A stretch of DNA of 64,000 bases from NCBI RefSeq assembly GCF_029784135.1, contig NC_073746.1:50180393-50244392 (forward strand), read 5' to 3'. The translations under genes and the position numbers were made by a program. Under the pieces are notes generated by a model that worked only from the letters and a program-made list of their open reading frames with translations, had not been told where the DNA came from and did not search any database. This DNA comes from Toxorhynchites rutilus septentrionalis. Lineage: Eukaryota; Arthropoda; Insecta; Diptera; Culicidae. Positions 11,048-22,865 of the stretch are shown piece after piece; position 1 is the first letter of the stretch; each line of letters starts with the position of its first letter.

Positions 11048-11208
11048 GGAAAATCTTCAAAAATCACGATTTTTACCCCACTGTACATGTAATAGCCGTC
11101 ATAATTGAAAAAAAATATTTTTTTTTACAAACTGTATATAATCGATTCCAAAATCGTATATAATCGAATCACATATAATCGAGTCTGTATATAATCAAGT
11201 CCGACCTG

Positions 11209-12042
11209 TATACATTATTATACCAAAAGCATATCTTCTTTGCATGTCCAATTAATGTGACTGACAGTTACTATTGTATCAACTTAAAATTATAATAGAA
11301 TATCAATGAAACAAAAACCATTAACAAATTTTTCTCAAAGAAATGTTGCTGACAAACATGTCCGGGACTCAAAACAAGAGTGTCCGGAATTCAAATCATG
11401 ATTAAAAAAGTGTCTAGATTCCAAATCACGGCACAATGAAAAAAATTACATATTTTGAACAAATATATCATGCTTTTTTGGAATTCTGTGATTCTCTTAC
11501 ATTCACTTACATGAATGCTTTCTAATGTTATAGGAACGGAACGCGCTTAAGTGTCCGGATTTCGATGCATCTCGATATAACCAATTCAATATTAAGAAAA
11601 TCAGGTTTGTGATATACTAGAAAATTTCTCTAACATTATTTTCATTGTAGTTCAAACGTTATATCTTGAGAGCGGTTGGTTCTAGAATAAGATGTTATAT
11701 ATTATATGAATTTAGATTCCATTTTTTTGTGTTACTTTTCCTAAATAGCTTAACAAAGTTTCGAAATTTGATTTTTAAAAAAATTATATCTCCATTTTGG
11801 TGAGTCAGACATAGCTGTATGTCAAACTTTGTCAAATTGAAAGGGTTTTCCAATAAAAAAAATCAAAAAAAAAAAATCAAAGGGGGTTGTTTTGAAAGTT
11901 TTAAAAGTTTTTAATATTCAATTCAATATTTGAGTAAGATTCATTATCAGTACATTCAAAATGTACTGATGATAAATTCAATTTTCCCAAAATAGTTCAT
12001 TTTCCAACTACTTTGTCGTACATCATATTTTTTATTACATAC
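11209..12042. other. AT-rich DNA with old dispersed repeat
   Basis: No gene is visible. The stretch around 11750-11990 (TGTCAAACTTTGTCAAATTGAAAGGG) recurs with mismatches at 61660-61750 and so belongs to a dispersed repeat. The rest is low-complexity AT-rich sequence. Confidence 0.5.
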
Positions 12043-12496
12043 AAGTCGGACTCGATTATATATGATTTGATTATATGCAAATGTAGACTTTTAAACATAG
12101 ATTGTGAAAAAGGAAATTATGTTTCAAATATTACTTATTCCAAGAAAAGTGTAATATTTCATCGTTAAGGTGAAATAAAATTGGCTATTATAAGTTGAGT
12201 GGAGTAATAATCGTGATTTTTGGAGATTTTCATTAAATTCTCACCAGGAGTTATTGGGTGTCAAAGAACAAATTTGACAACTATGATTTGGTTTATAGAA
12301 ACAATCAAGCTTATTATAAATTTTTGGGTTAAAATTAATAATAACACCTTCAAAAGCACTATCTTTAATTTTCCACTTTCAAAATGTTATTTTATTCCAC
12401 TAATTTGGATGTTTCACAACTAAATCCTATACTAAATTTTCTCATCTTTCAAATGAAAGCAACAGGATCGTCATACGTAGCGTACTTTCTGAAGTG

Positions 12497-13579
12497 CACT
12501 CTGTCCAACTTCTATACCACCCTGATTCTATTTCGTTGCAACACAAACAGTTAGAATTTCAACAAGATACATTCATACATTGCTGAATGCTTAGAATAAA
12601 GTATATTTAACGTCAATTTCGCTCAATAGAATTGTTTGTTTATTTATTGTGCTTAAATATGATAGTTTCAGCTGTCCTGTTTCTATAAGACAACTTTAAA
12701 ATTCATAACTATTATCAATGAAAAATTCAAAACGATCGAATGATTTACATGTCTATAATTGGTAACCTTGCCATTTCGACTAATAACCATGCAAAATTCG
12801 TGTTTACTAAATTCTGCTGAATGGTTTTCTCGATATTTTCCCAATTTTTTTTTCCGAAATTGCGACCTTGAGCTCTTCAATCGTGGTGTACCGTTTTCCC
12901 TCAGTGTAGAATTTGCGTGCAAGGATCCCCCCTAAGATTTTCAAAAGGATTCAAGTCTAGAGAGCAAGCTGGCCAGTCCAAAAAATTATGTTTTTGGTTC
13001 TTAATCCATTGCTTAGTTTACTTGCTGGTATGAATAGTAGCATTGTTTTGCTGGAATGTGATTTTTTTGTGACGATATCCACGCAAAAACGGCAGGAGAG
13101 AGGATTCCAGAACATGTGTGTCTAGCTATGTCCCGCTTATCCCGGTCAGAGAGATTTGATTTACGTGGATCTCTCTCCTTTATACCGTATCCTTGAGGAT
13201 TCGCCGCATAATTGAGCCCTACTGGATGGAATCGTCCAATCCGACGAGAAATTTCACTGATACCAACATTTTCTTGGTGAAATGCATCGATTTGTCTTTC
13301 TTTTCTCTCCGTGAGGACTTCTCCCTTCGGCATTTTCCAGATTTAATTGATCAAAACAACTTAAACAATGGAAAATGTTACTGGTCTTATAGAAATTTGA
13401 CAGTTGAAAACACGGAAACATTCGTTTACGCTCAGCGCTTGCACACACACATATGATAATCATGCAGTGTATGATATTCACCAATACCTAATACTAGAAT
13501 ATAAATTAAATCATTGTTTGTTTACAATTACACAAAGCAGCAAGATCATCACCTGGTCTTATAGAAGTTGGATAGAGTG
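12497..13579 (-). mobile_element. Tc1/mariner-type element, ~1.1 kb, degenerate
   Basis: Inverted ends CACTCTGTCCAACTTCTATA (12497 on) and GTTGGATAGAGTG (ending 13579) bound the insert. Secondary copies of the CTTATAGAA end motif occur inside, near 13385 and 12685, as in Tc3-like elements with more than one transposase-binding site. The flanking dinucleotide is TG on both sides, not the TA expected for Tc1/mariner. The interior encodes a shortened, broken transposase on the minus strand. Confidence 0.75.
12800..13333 (-). pseudogene. Tc1/Tc3-like transposase, internally deleted
   Basis: From the ATG at 13333 the frame encodes a helix-turn-helix start typical of Tc3-like transposases (MPKGEVLTERKERQIDAFH, then ISEISRRIGR, NPQGYGIKERDPRKSNLSDR). 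After roughly 110 codons the sequence jumps into the C-terminal catalytic region, seen across frames as FQQNNATIHTSK, FLDWPACSLDLNP and RGILARKFY, then ends near 12800. The middle of the DDE domain, including the first catalytic Asp region, is missing. Frame changes and stops rule out activity. Confidence 0.8.
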
Positions 13580-13891
13580 TGGAGTCAGTTTGAGACAAAC
13601 GGATCCCGGAACAATAAAAAAGTTTGACTCTGTCATGGTTGAAATTCGAGCATATGCGTAGAAGATGATTTATTTCATCAAATATGATCGTCTATCATCT
13701 CCTTAGACATTCCGGATATATTTATTTTTTTTATATAAGAAAGTTGTTTTCTGAAGAGGATGATTCAAAAATAAAATTTTTCTTTTTCTATTAAACAATT
13801 TTTTTTTACTTTTTTTTACTCGATTATATACAGGATACGATTATATGCAGTGAATAGAAATCGGAGACTGAATATAATCGAGGCCGCCCTG

Positions 13892-14999
13892 TATCTGTAT
13901 TTCGAGCTACGATTTTTTGAATAAAAAAGATGATAATTGCTAATTTCTAATCTAATTCTGACTCTAATTCTAAAATATCTAATTTATAAATAACCAATAG
14001 CAATCTGATTTAAAAATATCCAATAGCAATCGATTTGGTTATATAATAAGTTAATGATTATGAACATCGTAAAATATCTCAAGCACAAACATTGTTAACT
14101 CGGTTGTATTTTTGTATAAACCGTGCTTCATTTTTGGTTCTGTAACTCTATCAGTGTCATCAACATTTTCCTTGAATTTCAATACTTCTCTGTATTATTG
14201 TATAGTTTCTTAGGTTTCCGAACTTATCTTTTTCTACACCTTCATTCTCGATCGCAATATTTATCTTCTGTACTTTCGCCCAAATTTGAAATTTCAATGT
14301 TCCCATTTGTATTATTCTTTGGTTTATATGTTTTCGGTTATTTCGAATACTTATTTCTTCTTCATATAAACATCTATCATTGTCGCACAATACCATATTT
14401 CATATTTCGTTTTGAACGTTACCAAGTGGCTGTCAATATGATCTGACCTTCAACTTGCATGCTAATTTTTAAGTTTATCCCCTTCGCATAAAATCCAGTC
14501 CAAACCATTAAAGATCTTCCTTCAACATCGCCAGCAGAGATGGACTCAGGATTCTTTTCGTAGATCTCGCCAGTAGCCCGTACATCCATCGGGATGTCCT
14601 AATTAAACTTACACCTTAACTAATTAAATTAATTAAACTTGAACTAATTAAACTTACACAAACTCGTACACTTTTTATCTTTCGAAAAACGTCACTTTTA
14701 ACCAGAAAAAAATGCGGAGCCTAGTTTTTCAAATTAGTTTTTTTCAAGGTTAAAGTAAGGATACCATCTGGTCGGAGTTGAAAATCAGGACACCTGTCAC
14801 AGCTTCGATTTTGATCAAACCATTATCAATCTTTCGAGATATAATTAAATAAAAACACGTTGTATGTGGTTTGCACTTCAAGAGACTAAAATACTTAAAT
14901 CTACTTATTTAACGTATTTCTAGGACTATACATGCGTTGAAAATACTCCGGAGGTAATGGTTTCTGTACTGTACGAGAACAGAATATTTTTGGGTGGTG
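13892..14999. other. No recognisable gene
   Basis: AT-rich sequence with a few AATTAAACTTA repeats near 14600-14660. Short open frames on both strands overlap one another and resemble nothing known. Confidence 0.45.
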
Positions 15000-15053
15000 T
15001 GAGGTGCGTAGAAGAGAGATTGAATGCACAATGCCCTACCCCTCGCAGCTGAC
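15000..15053 (+). repeat. Left arm of a 2.1-kb-spaced inverted repeat
   Basis: The arm starts GAGGTGCGTAGAAGAGAGAT and continues through ATGCACAATGCCCTACCCCT. Its reverse complement, with few mismatches, is at 17138-17190. The arms may be ends of two copies of one dispersed repeat in opposite orientation, or ends of one element. Confidence 0.7.
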
Positions 15054-15332
15054 AGTATAACAGTGATGTTGGTGTTATATCATAGCAGCAGTTGTAGCAC
15101 ACATGTCACATCAGCAGACAACGGTCGAATAGGTAAGCCACACTTAATATTTCCTCTCTGTATCGGGTGATTTTACTGTAGGATTATACTACCGGCATTG
15201 AGGAACCCTTGCAGTGAATATCGGAAGCTCCACATTGGCGATCCTGCCGGACATTTTATGTTTTTTGGCAAAAAAACAATACATTAAATATTCAGTGAAA
15301 TCACCCGGCATAGGGGAAAGAAATTCAAGAAA

Positions 15333-15510
15333 ATGGCGTGTTGGGACAACCGCCTGTGAAAATAAATGGCGTGTCGGGACAACCGCCTGAGATATTGCGT
15401 GTTGGGACAACCGCTTGGAAAAAGGGGCGTGTCGGAACAACCGCCTAAAAACTGCGTGTTTGGACAACCGTTTTGAAAAAATTGTATGTCGAAGAAACCA
15501 CCCAATATCG
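15333..15510 (+). repeat. Minisatellite, ~30-bp unit, about six copies
   Basis: Six head-to-tail units share GCGTGTYGGGACAACCGCCT and are separated by 8-12 A-rich bases. Units start near 15333, 15366, 15395, 15426, 15453 and 15484, the last most diverged. Unit length varies between about 27 and 33 bp, so the array does not keep one reading frame. It is GC-richer than its surroundings. Confidence 0.8.
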
Positions 15511-15744
15511 AAAAGAAACAACGAGCCGGAAAATGCTCGATCGGTAATAATAGTTCCCAGGAAACAACATTGTATGCACTGAAGCAGATGATAGCTGGAA
15601 GTGTCATGACATTCCGGCGTATGAAGCGACGACAAGTAATACAAACGTCCGATGAGATCAAATCCAAAAATATATTAAGGCTTATATGGCGTCAGCTTGA
15701 CAGGGCCGGGAGTTCAATATTTCGACAATGTTTGCCTCACAACT

Positions 15745-16090
15745 ATGTTAGTAATATGTAACCGATTACTCGCGGTTGGCTCGAGGTTAGTATCACAAGT
15801 GTTCTCATAAATGGGATGTTGCAGTCTGCAACGCTCTGTACGTGTGCCCGACACAGGATACTTCCTATTGGAATGCAGCTGACCATTAATCAGCAACGCC
15901 CCCCTATTCTGTACCCCATATCTAGCGTGGTGCGTCTTTCTCGACTCGAGGAATCCAGGATAGAATGGTCACTAGCCGGCGCAATCATCAGTTCGTGTAG
16001 AGTTGTCATGAGCGGTACAACCTTTGGCTCTTGTTGAATGATCAGTGGACTGCACAACCTTTGGCCCGTGTATCTGTAAAGAGTGTGTTG
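15745..16090. repeat. Fragment sharing a motif with the I-type 3' UTR
   Basis: CCGATTACTCGCGG followed by GGCTCGAG at 15762-15785 matches the 3' UTR of the I-type element near 5071-5095. The following 300 bases are unusually GC-rich for the window and non-coding. It may be the remnant of a related LINE tail; the evidence is a single shared block. Confidence 0.35.
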
Positions 16091-17137
16091 CTGTCCATTC
16101 TTAAAAAACGTTTTTTTTCGGACAAGAATTTAAGTCTACAGCACACAAAAATTTACTTTGCCATTTTTTCCGCGAAAAATTTTGAACCTTTTCCAAAAGC
16201 CTCCTTTTCCGCTGAAAACCAAAAATCGAGGATGGAAGAAGGGAAAATCGCAAATTTTGACTGACTCTCCATAACAAGCAGATTCCGCTCAAATATATAG
16301 GGGAAAAGGGGGGGAATTTGGACCACCTAAGCAAATCGCCTAATAATTCTATACCAGTACGGTGTAAATAAAAAATGTCGCATTGTATAGTGAGCTACAC
16401 TTGTTTTCTCTCAATCAATAATGTTTAATCATTATATCAAGCTTCAAATTACCAAATATATCATAAAATAAAAGAGATGATTTTTGGACATTAAAATTTG
16501 ATGCGGGGTGATTTGGACCGTCTGTGGGGTGATTTGGTCCAGCGTGTGTTTCATCGAAAAAAACATACTTATGTTTATGTAAAGTATTTTGGGACGGATA
16601 TCAAAAATAAGAAAAAAGAACTAGAGAAGAATTTAATAACAGTATCTTGTGAATGCTTTGCAATTGTAGACCCACTTTTTCCTTGTTTGAAATTTATTAT
16701 TACTTTTTTAACATTCTTTCATTCAAAGGTTGTCTTCAAAACGATACAGTTGAGAAAATATATTACGTAAAAAGAAAAAAAAAACAATGACCTTATTCGT
16801 TATAGCTAACGTCGTATTTCGGATTACAAAAAGCAGCTCTGCAATGTTGGAAACAAATCATGATTATACATAATCAATCATAATGATCGTATTTGGGCCA
16901 GTGACCTCCACTGCCACTTTGAGGTGTTGCAACTCTCTATTAGTCTAATCCTAAAAATAGAAAAACAAAAATTTCTATTCGTTCAGGGCAATCGCCATCT
17001 TTCAATGGGCCTACGGGAGCTACATTTTTAGTCCATATTTACATCCCATAGCGCATTTACCGAATCCAAATAAACAAATTTACGCCTCTGGATACGTCAG
17101 GATTTCGCTCTAAAAATGCAACCAGGCGTGTAAGTTG
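16091..17137. other. No recognisable gene
   Basis: Contains G-rich blocks near 16299-16330 and 16500-16545 that repeat GGTGATTTGG(A/T)CC. These may be the terminus of an unidentified element. No coding signal is seen. Confidence 0.4.
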
Positions 17138-17190
17138 CTGCGAGGGGTAGGGCATTGTGCATTTAATCTCTCTTCTACGCACCTCACAGG
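17138..17190 (-). repeat. Right arm of the 2.1-kb-spaced inverted repeat
   Basis: Reverse complement of 15000-15053, reading GCGAGGGGTAGGGCATTGTG on the plus strand and ending in TACGCACCTCAC. Confidence 0.7.
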
Positions 17191-18045
17191 TGGCTTGCGA
17201 GTCAACAAGCGATAAGCGATGTGATTTTTACACCATATAATTCAGCATGAGTTTGAAAGAGGGTTTCAATTGAACATTCTTGCAATGTTTCGGTGTTTGG
17301 ATATGTTTTTCCAAATCAGATTTCCCGGTAATGGTTCATTTTGGATTCCAAACGTCTGTTTAAACAAAATGACAAAATTTACATACCACGATTGGCCACC
17401 AACACTTATCAATCACATAATCTCATAATAATTACGTCTTATTGTTAGAGAAATGTACTTCTGGCACAATTCGTCGGTAAAATTCCGTTCAGACATTTAA
17501 AAATCAATTTGAAATATCGGGATAAAACGCAAAACCGAGTTGAAACGAAAACTCTGAATGAAAACAGATGGAAGATCTCGTGAAAAAATGTAACTGTTAC
17601 TTTCTACACGCTAGTCAAATTGAAGTCACCAACAAAAATGTTACAGGAGGGTTGCGTCCGAGGAATGACCGCATATGACGTAGGATTACTTTGAACCATT
17701 ATTGCATACTGATTCTGGATATGTTTGAAAAGTTCCATTATTATAATCTTTGATAATAATTTGATGGCCATGAAAAGAGCTTTTAGTTTCATTATTGATT
17801 AATATTTGTTCACTCCACAAGTGGCACAACCGAGCGGTGAGGACAGAAGGATGGTGATTAGTCGTTTTATGGTGCACGATAAAAGATGCCAAAGGGGCAT
17901 GAGATGAGAACTGGGGTGCAAATTGGACCAATCAAAGCGTGGGGTTTACCGCAGTAGAAAATCAAACCAAACGCATTATTCATTGCACAGTTCCGTATTA
18001 GAACTGAATGGTCAACTAAGAGAGCACAGATTGCTTGTGTCAATT

Positions 18046-18960
18046 GACCAATCCGAAGGTGGGGAATTTGTGTAGATATTGACGAATTTCATGCCAACTC
18101 GTCTTAAAAGTTGACAGCAGTATCTCAGATAGCAGTGGAACATTGTGGGTGTCAAGACATGGGTCATGTAAGCAACTTTGCATACTAGAAATATTCGAAA
18201 AACGAATTAGACTACTTTTTGAAAAAAAAACAATTTTTTTTTTCTTAATTTTTTGCAAACATTTATAATTTTAAAACTATGATGCCTACAAAATTATTAT
18301 CAAAGGATTAAATGTAGGAAATTGTTTAAATTTTCACAAAAAAATACCAAAAAAAATTTAGAAAAAAATTTCGCTGACAAAAAAATTATTTAAAAAATTA
18401 AAATTCATTTTTCTCGAAAACGTATTTTTTTAAATTCCCAAAAAAAATATCTATGAATAGCCCTTACAATTTCCAACAAGTCGGGCACAAGATGGGCACT
18501 TTTACAGGGAAAAAGTTTTTCGAACCACAACTTTTTCATGTTTTCTTCGAAAAAAAAGTGTAACTATCCCTAATTTTGTTTAAAGTTAAGAAAGCGATAT
18601 AGTGTATCCGACAAAGTTTTAGACCTTGTGAAAATGTAAACTTTTTTCGAGTACATCAACTTTCTATCTTTTATAGTTTTTGGAATATAAGTAACTTTTG
18701 GATGAAGACTCCTGCAAAAAATAATGTTTTGCTCGTAACATTTTTGTGTTTTCGAGAAAAATGAATTATAATTTTCAAAAATTTTTTTTCAATGAATTTT
18801 TTTTTCCGAAAATTTTTTTGATAATTTTTAATGAAAACCAAAATAATTTCCTACATTCCATTCTTTTACTAAAATTTAGAAGGTCTGATAGATTTTTTGT
18901 AAGTAGGTAGGTTTTTTTCGGAAATTTTAAACTTAAAAACGTGAGGTTTGTACGTACCCT
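18046..18960. repeat. Dispersed repeat, family R (longest copy)
   Basis: GAATAGCCCTTACAATTTCC at 18457 and the ~300 bases after it recur at 33857-34160. The block near 18090 (ATGCCAACTCGTC, then ATCTCAGAT) recurs near 53878, and further pieces lie at 54680-54945. It is AT-rich with long A and T runs and no coding capacity. Confidence 0.6.
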
Positions 18961-19287
18961 TTTCAGAGTCATCACTTAATTTGGAGAGAATTTAGAGAGC
19001 TTATACTCAAATTTCATTTCTTTCTTGAATGAAAATATATGTTCATCAAAACCGAATTCTAGATTCCTACGTCAGAAACGTTATCGTGTCTTGAACATCC
19101 TTCTAATTTTCGTAGCAGTCAAGTAGAATTAAATATTCCTGTCAATTGTATTTAGATTCGATATGAACCTTCGTTTTAAAAACGTTTGCAACGCAGCATA
19201 ATCAAATATTTTATTTTCTTCCACAGCCTCAAGGTTTGAATAAAATCAAACATTTAAAATCGATTGTACTTGTGAATCGACTCGGAC

Positions 19288-20095
19288 TCGATTATCCGGA
19301 GTATTGTTTTTTTTTCACTCCGGATAATCGAATCCTCCGGATGATCGAGTCAAAACAATTTTTTTTTCTTTATTTGTTTTTTTTGCATGTATTTTTGGTT
19401 TTTTGAAAATAAAAGAGGAATTTGATTTTTGATTCATCCCCTTAAAGTCAGAAAACACCTTTCTCACATGAAAAAAACTGATTTATCCAGATTCTCTCAG
19501 GAGGTGATAGACGTTCATATTTGATGAAAAAAATCCCCCTACGCATATGTTTGAATTTCAATAATGACAGAGTTATAAAACCTTTTTTTTTTTTGGATTC
19601 GGTCGCCTCTAACTCGTACATTAAAAAGTACGCTACGGAAGACGATTCTGATGCTTTCATTTGAAAGATGAGAAAATTTAGTACAGGATTTAGTAGTGGA
19701 ACAACTAAATTAGTGAATTTTAATAACATTTTGGAAGTGAAACACTTAAAAGTTAATAATTTTTAATGTATTATTATTAGTTTTATCCTAAAAATTTATA
19801 TTAAACTAGATTGTTTCTATCAATTAGAATGAAGTTCTTTAACCGCTCCACAATTTGTTCTTTGATGCACAACTTCTATCTTTCTTAATTTGGCTGCAAT
19901 ATCGATATGAACAATTCCTGGTGAAAATTCAAGCAAAATCTTCAAAACCACGATTTTTACCCCACTGTACAAGTAATAGCCACTTAAACTTCCTCAACGT
20001 TGAAAGGTTACATTTCTTCATGAAATAAGCCATATTTGAAACATAAAAAAAAGTTTTTCCAAACTGAATATAATCGAGACCAAAATTGTACATTA
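19288..20095 (+). repeat. Host repeat copy B (uninterrupted)
   Basis: This ~0.8-kb copy begins GGACTCGATTATCCGGAG, has clusters of GATTATCCGGA-type motifs at its left end and TATAATCGAGACC at its right, and ends near 20095 without the outer CCGACCTG. It reads through the two places where copy A carries insertions: ACCT at 19457-19460 and AAAATCTTC near 19940. It therefore serves as the empty-site reference for both. Confidence 0.8.
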
Positions 20096-22865
20096 AATAA
20101 TTTCAAGTAATCAACCTAGGGTTGTTCATCTTTAAGTTATGTGAATTGCTTAATAATTTGTTCCAGACCTTGTAGTTCGCGATAAAGATTTCAGCCTGCA
20201 AAGTTGGCCCTAGAAATCCTGACGTTCATACAAGAGTCGCGTTGACATCGCCTAAACATTATTCCAATATGGGTTTGTGAGTACAGTATATAATCCAGAT
20301 ATCTGGCGATTTATGTATGAGCGCGCACCGCGAGCAACTTGAATCTTTCGTTAATTGGTAGTATGCAGTCTATGGTTGACAAAAGAATAATAAAACAGAA
20401 CAGCATCAAGCATGAATCTTGTTTTTTTTTCAGACTAATAAACTAGATTTTTCTATGCAACAAATATCTCAATGGTACAGATTTTGATACAGATTTTTAA
20501 ATGAAAAAGTACCGAAGACTAAATATTTTTATCTCTTTCAGTACAAATGACTGTTTTTTTTTTCGCGAAGGCTCAATAAATAACTTTTATCTTGACTTGA
20601 AAATATTGTATTTCATTAAACCTTCATCGATATGTATTTGATTTTCTGATTTAATGATTGATTTTATTTACTTATTTTATTATGTATTAATCTGAAGTAA
20701 ACTTCACCATAATTATGATAAAACAATCTGCATACCATATAGAACGTTAACAGATTTCAAAATTACCAGCACTATAATTGTAACAAACGCTATAATAACT
20801 CGAATGGCACAGTTGAAAAATGTCGATTTGTTACGTTTTGTCGATTGCAGAGCATGATTTTTGATGATGATGCGATAAAGAACAGGAACCTATTATCTTC
20901 ATCGTGAATATCACCCCTCAATAGTGCATGATACATGAACCAGTGCGAATTCACAAAGACGAGAGAGGACTCGCTGATCTCGCATCCGCTAAACTCAAGA
21001 GTGTTATATTCCGTTCATTCATTAATCCAAACAAAGCGTTCTAGGACACGGGATTAGTGCAGCGTTCGTCTGAAATCATCCGTTTAATGAGGAAAGAAGA
21101 TGACTCCGCTGCTTCGCTACGCAGCGCTTCCGGAAGAGGAAGCAAGGAAGAAAGCTGAACTCATTAACAGTTGCAATAAGTTTGCGAAGTAGTCGTTGTA
21201 CTGGATGCAGTACTTGCAATGATTCTATACTTATGTGAAAAGTGTGGTTTTTGTAGCGGCTCAGATGAATATTCAATTCAATTCTGGGTTGTTGATATCA
21301 TTAACATATTGTATCGCTCGGTTGATGGACCTCAGGAAAATAATTAAAAACTTTACCCAATTCGAAAGTGTTTTCTAAGCTAGTCGGCTGTTTTGGATTC
21401 TGCGAGAGCTGCAGCCGGATTGTCTGTGGCAAGTGATAATAGAAAGAAAGTGATATTATGCAAATATATCTTCACGTAGGCACACACATTCTCTCTCAGG
21501 CAGGCACATTACAGAAAAGCTGCAAATGCATGCATCTCATCAACTGCTTCCATTGCTGCTGACGCTGCCGTTCACGTCGAATGCATGCAAGTTCATACGT
21601 ACAGTATTTGCAAGCCTTATGCTCCCACAGATTCACCTACCCGAAGCAGCAGCAAACGACACCAACGATGCTGCGATGACAGCAGTGATGCATAAACACG
21701 TCAAGTCAAACTGGTGCCCTCGCTGCATCCATTCGGGACGATGAGAAACACGCCCCAGGAACATATTTATTCTCCAGTTTATCACACAAGCACAGCTTGT
21801 TTTCCCTCCCGTTTTCAACCCCACGCTTGAGGATAACCCTCCACTTCAGGATTCTTCTTACACCATATGTCGCAGTCAAGCTCAATTCATAATTTTTTTC
21901 TCATTTCTGGAGGACATATAGTAGAAGCTTTGTCAAAATATGATGAGGATCCTTTGTGTGTGAGACTTTAGCATTATTTCTTGGAGGCTATGTCAGATAT
22001 TCCCTCTTTTTTTTGCTAGATAAAAATGATCTTAGTTCATTCTGAACCAAGACCCGCTTATTGCGATTTAAACTTATTTCTCGTTATTATATCAATGATG
22101 AGACACACATCATACCATTATCACACTGCAACCATACACATTAGCAACTAATGGTACTTTGAATCTATTTTAGATGGCTACATGCTAGAGAGATATTTCC
22201 CCGGGGGCGTACCAGCGGTTTACAGATATTAATCGGCACGTACCGAAAGCGAATAGTCTCCGTCCCTCCAGGGGATGGAGCGTTCAACGCTACCGATTGA
22301 TTTGAGCCTAGAATATACCGATTTGGTATATGACGAGGGACCCATTCGCACAGAGTACATAGCGCACACACCGGTTGAATACGAATCCGAACTGCAAACG
22401 ATGGGAAACAGATCTTAGGCGTGTTTCCCTTAGGCTATACCTACTAACCGTAATGGGTTGTACGTGGTGAGTTGTTTATTTTTCGTAGGAATGGTTTTTA
22501 TTAGTTTTTCTGATTTTTTTTTCAAAAACGTTTATTAATCAGACTTAATTACTTATTATCTAACGTTCACAGAGACAAATTGCACCTTTAAATTTAACTT
22601 ATTTTCAATATAATTAACACTAACAATTTAATAATAACTAAATCTAACACTAGATTAATTGGACAGGATTAGAATTTAGGCCTAGGATGGAGCGTTTTTT
22701 TTGGCTTTGTGCACATTAATAGTTGTTTAAGATTACAGAAATCAACTTTTCAGTGCTCCGAGCTCAAATTATGTCCAGTTTATTGGAACTGTCAAATAAA
22801 AAAGTAAAAAAAAAAACTTTTTTTAATTAAACGGTTTAATGTACTAAAAGCTAGAAAATAATTAG
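20096..22865. other. No recognisable gene; possible LINE tail near 22500-22640
   Basis: 20100-22480 looks like single-copy DNA of mixed composition with no convincing frame. From 22510 a T run followed by CGTTTATTAATCAGACTTAA and AT-rich sequence resembles the minus-strand 3' end of a mosquito LINE (compare the T run and CGTTTATTTTTACAGGCTCA at 4936-4975). This is a weak, composition-level resemblance. Confidence 0.35.

Larger units (their letters stand above)
3645..11208 (+). repeat. Host repeat copy A (pogo-like, non-coding), split by two insertions
   Basis: The copy survives in three pieces: 3645-3763, 4448-4935 and 11058-11208. Together they align with the uninterrupted copy B at 19288-20095. 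The right end is a cluster of TATATAATCGA-type motifs finishing in CCGACCTG followed by TA, like the CAG...CTG/TA ends of pogo-class elements. The body has no long open frame. Other copies or pieces are at 12043-13891 (inverted), 26693-26936 and 49660-51075. Copy A is interrupted by the solo LTR at 3764-4443 and the I-type element at 4936-11047. Confidence 0.75.
12043..13891 (-). repeat. Host repeat copy C, inverted, disrupted by a Tc1-like element
   Basis: The copy begins AAGTCGGACTCGATTATATA at 12045 and ends GGCCGCCCTG at 13891, each next to a TA. Read on the minus strand it follows copies A and B, including the stretches near AGTACGCTACG, GAAAGATGAGAAAATTTAG and GATGATAGACG. It is split at 12496/13580 by the Tc1-like insertion. 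It keeps both outer ends, so it best shows the ends of the family: clusters of ACTCGATTATAT-type motifs facing inward. Confidence 0.7.

Noticed and set aside
15333..15510. Possible CRISPR-like array
   Set aside because: Spacers are only 8-12 A-rich bases and similar to each other, repeats vary, and the host is a eukaryote.
15189..15667. Repeat-containing open frames with GCPNTQ-like units on the minus strand
   Set aside because: The units arise in different frames from the minisatellite; its unit length is not a multiple of three, so no protein repeat is maintained.
21526..22371. Cys-containing short frames that look like small secreted peptides
   Set aside because: No clear start context, no family resemblance, and equal-length frames exist on the other strand.
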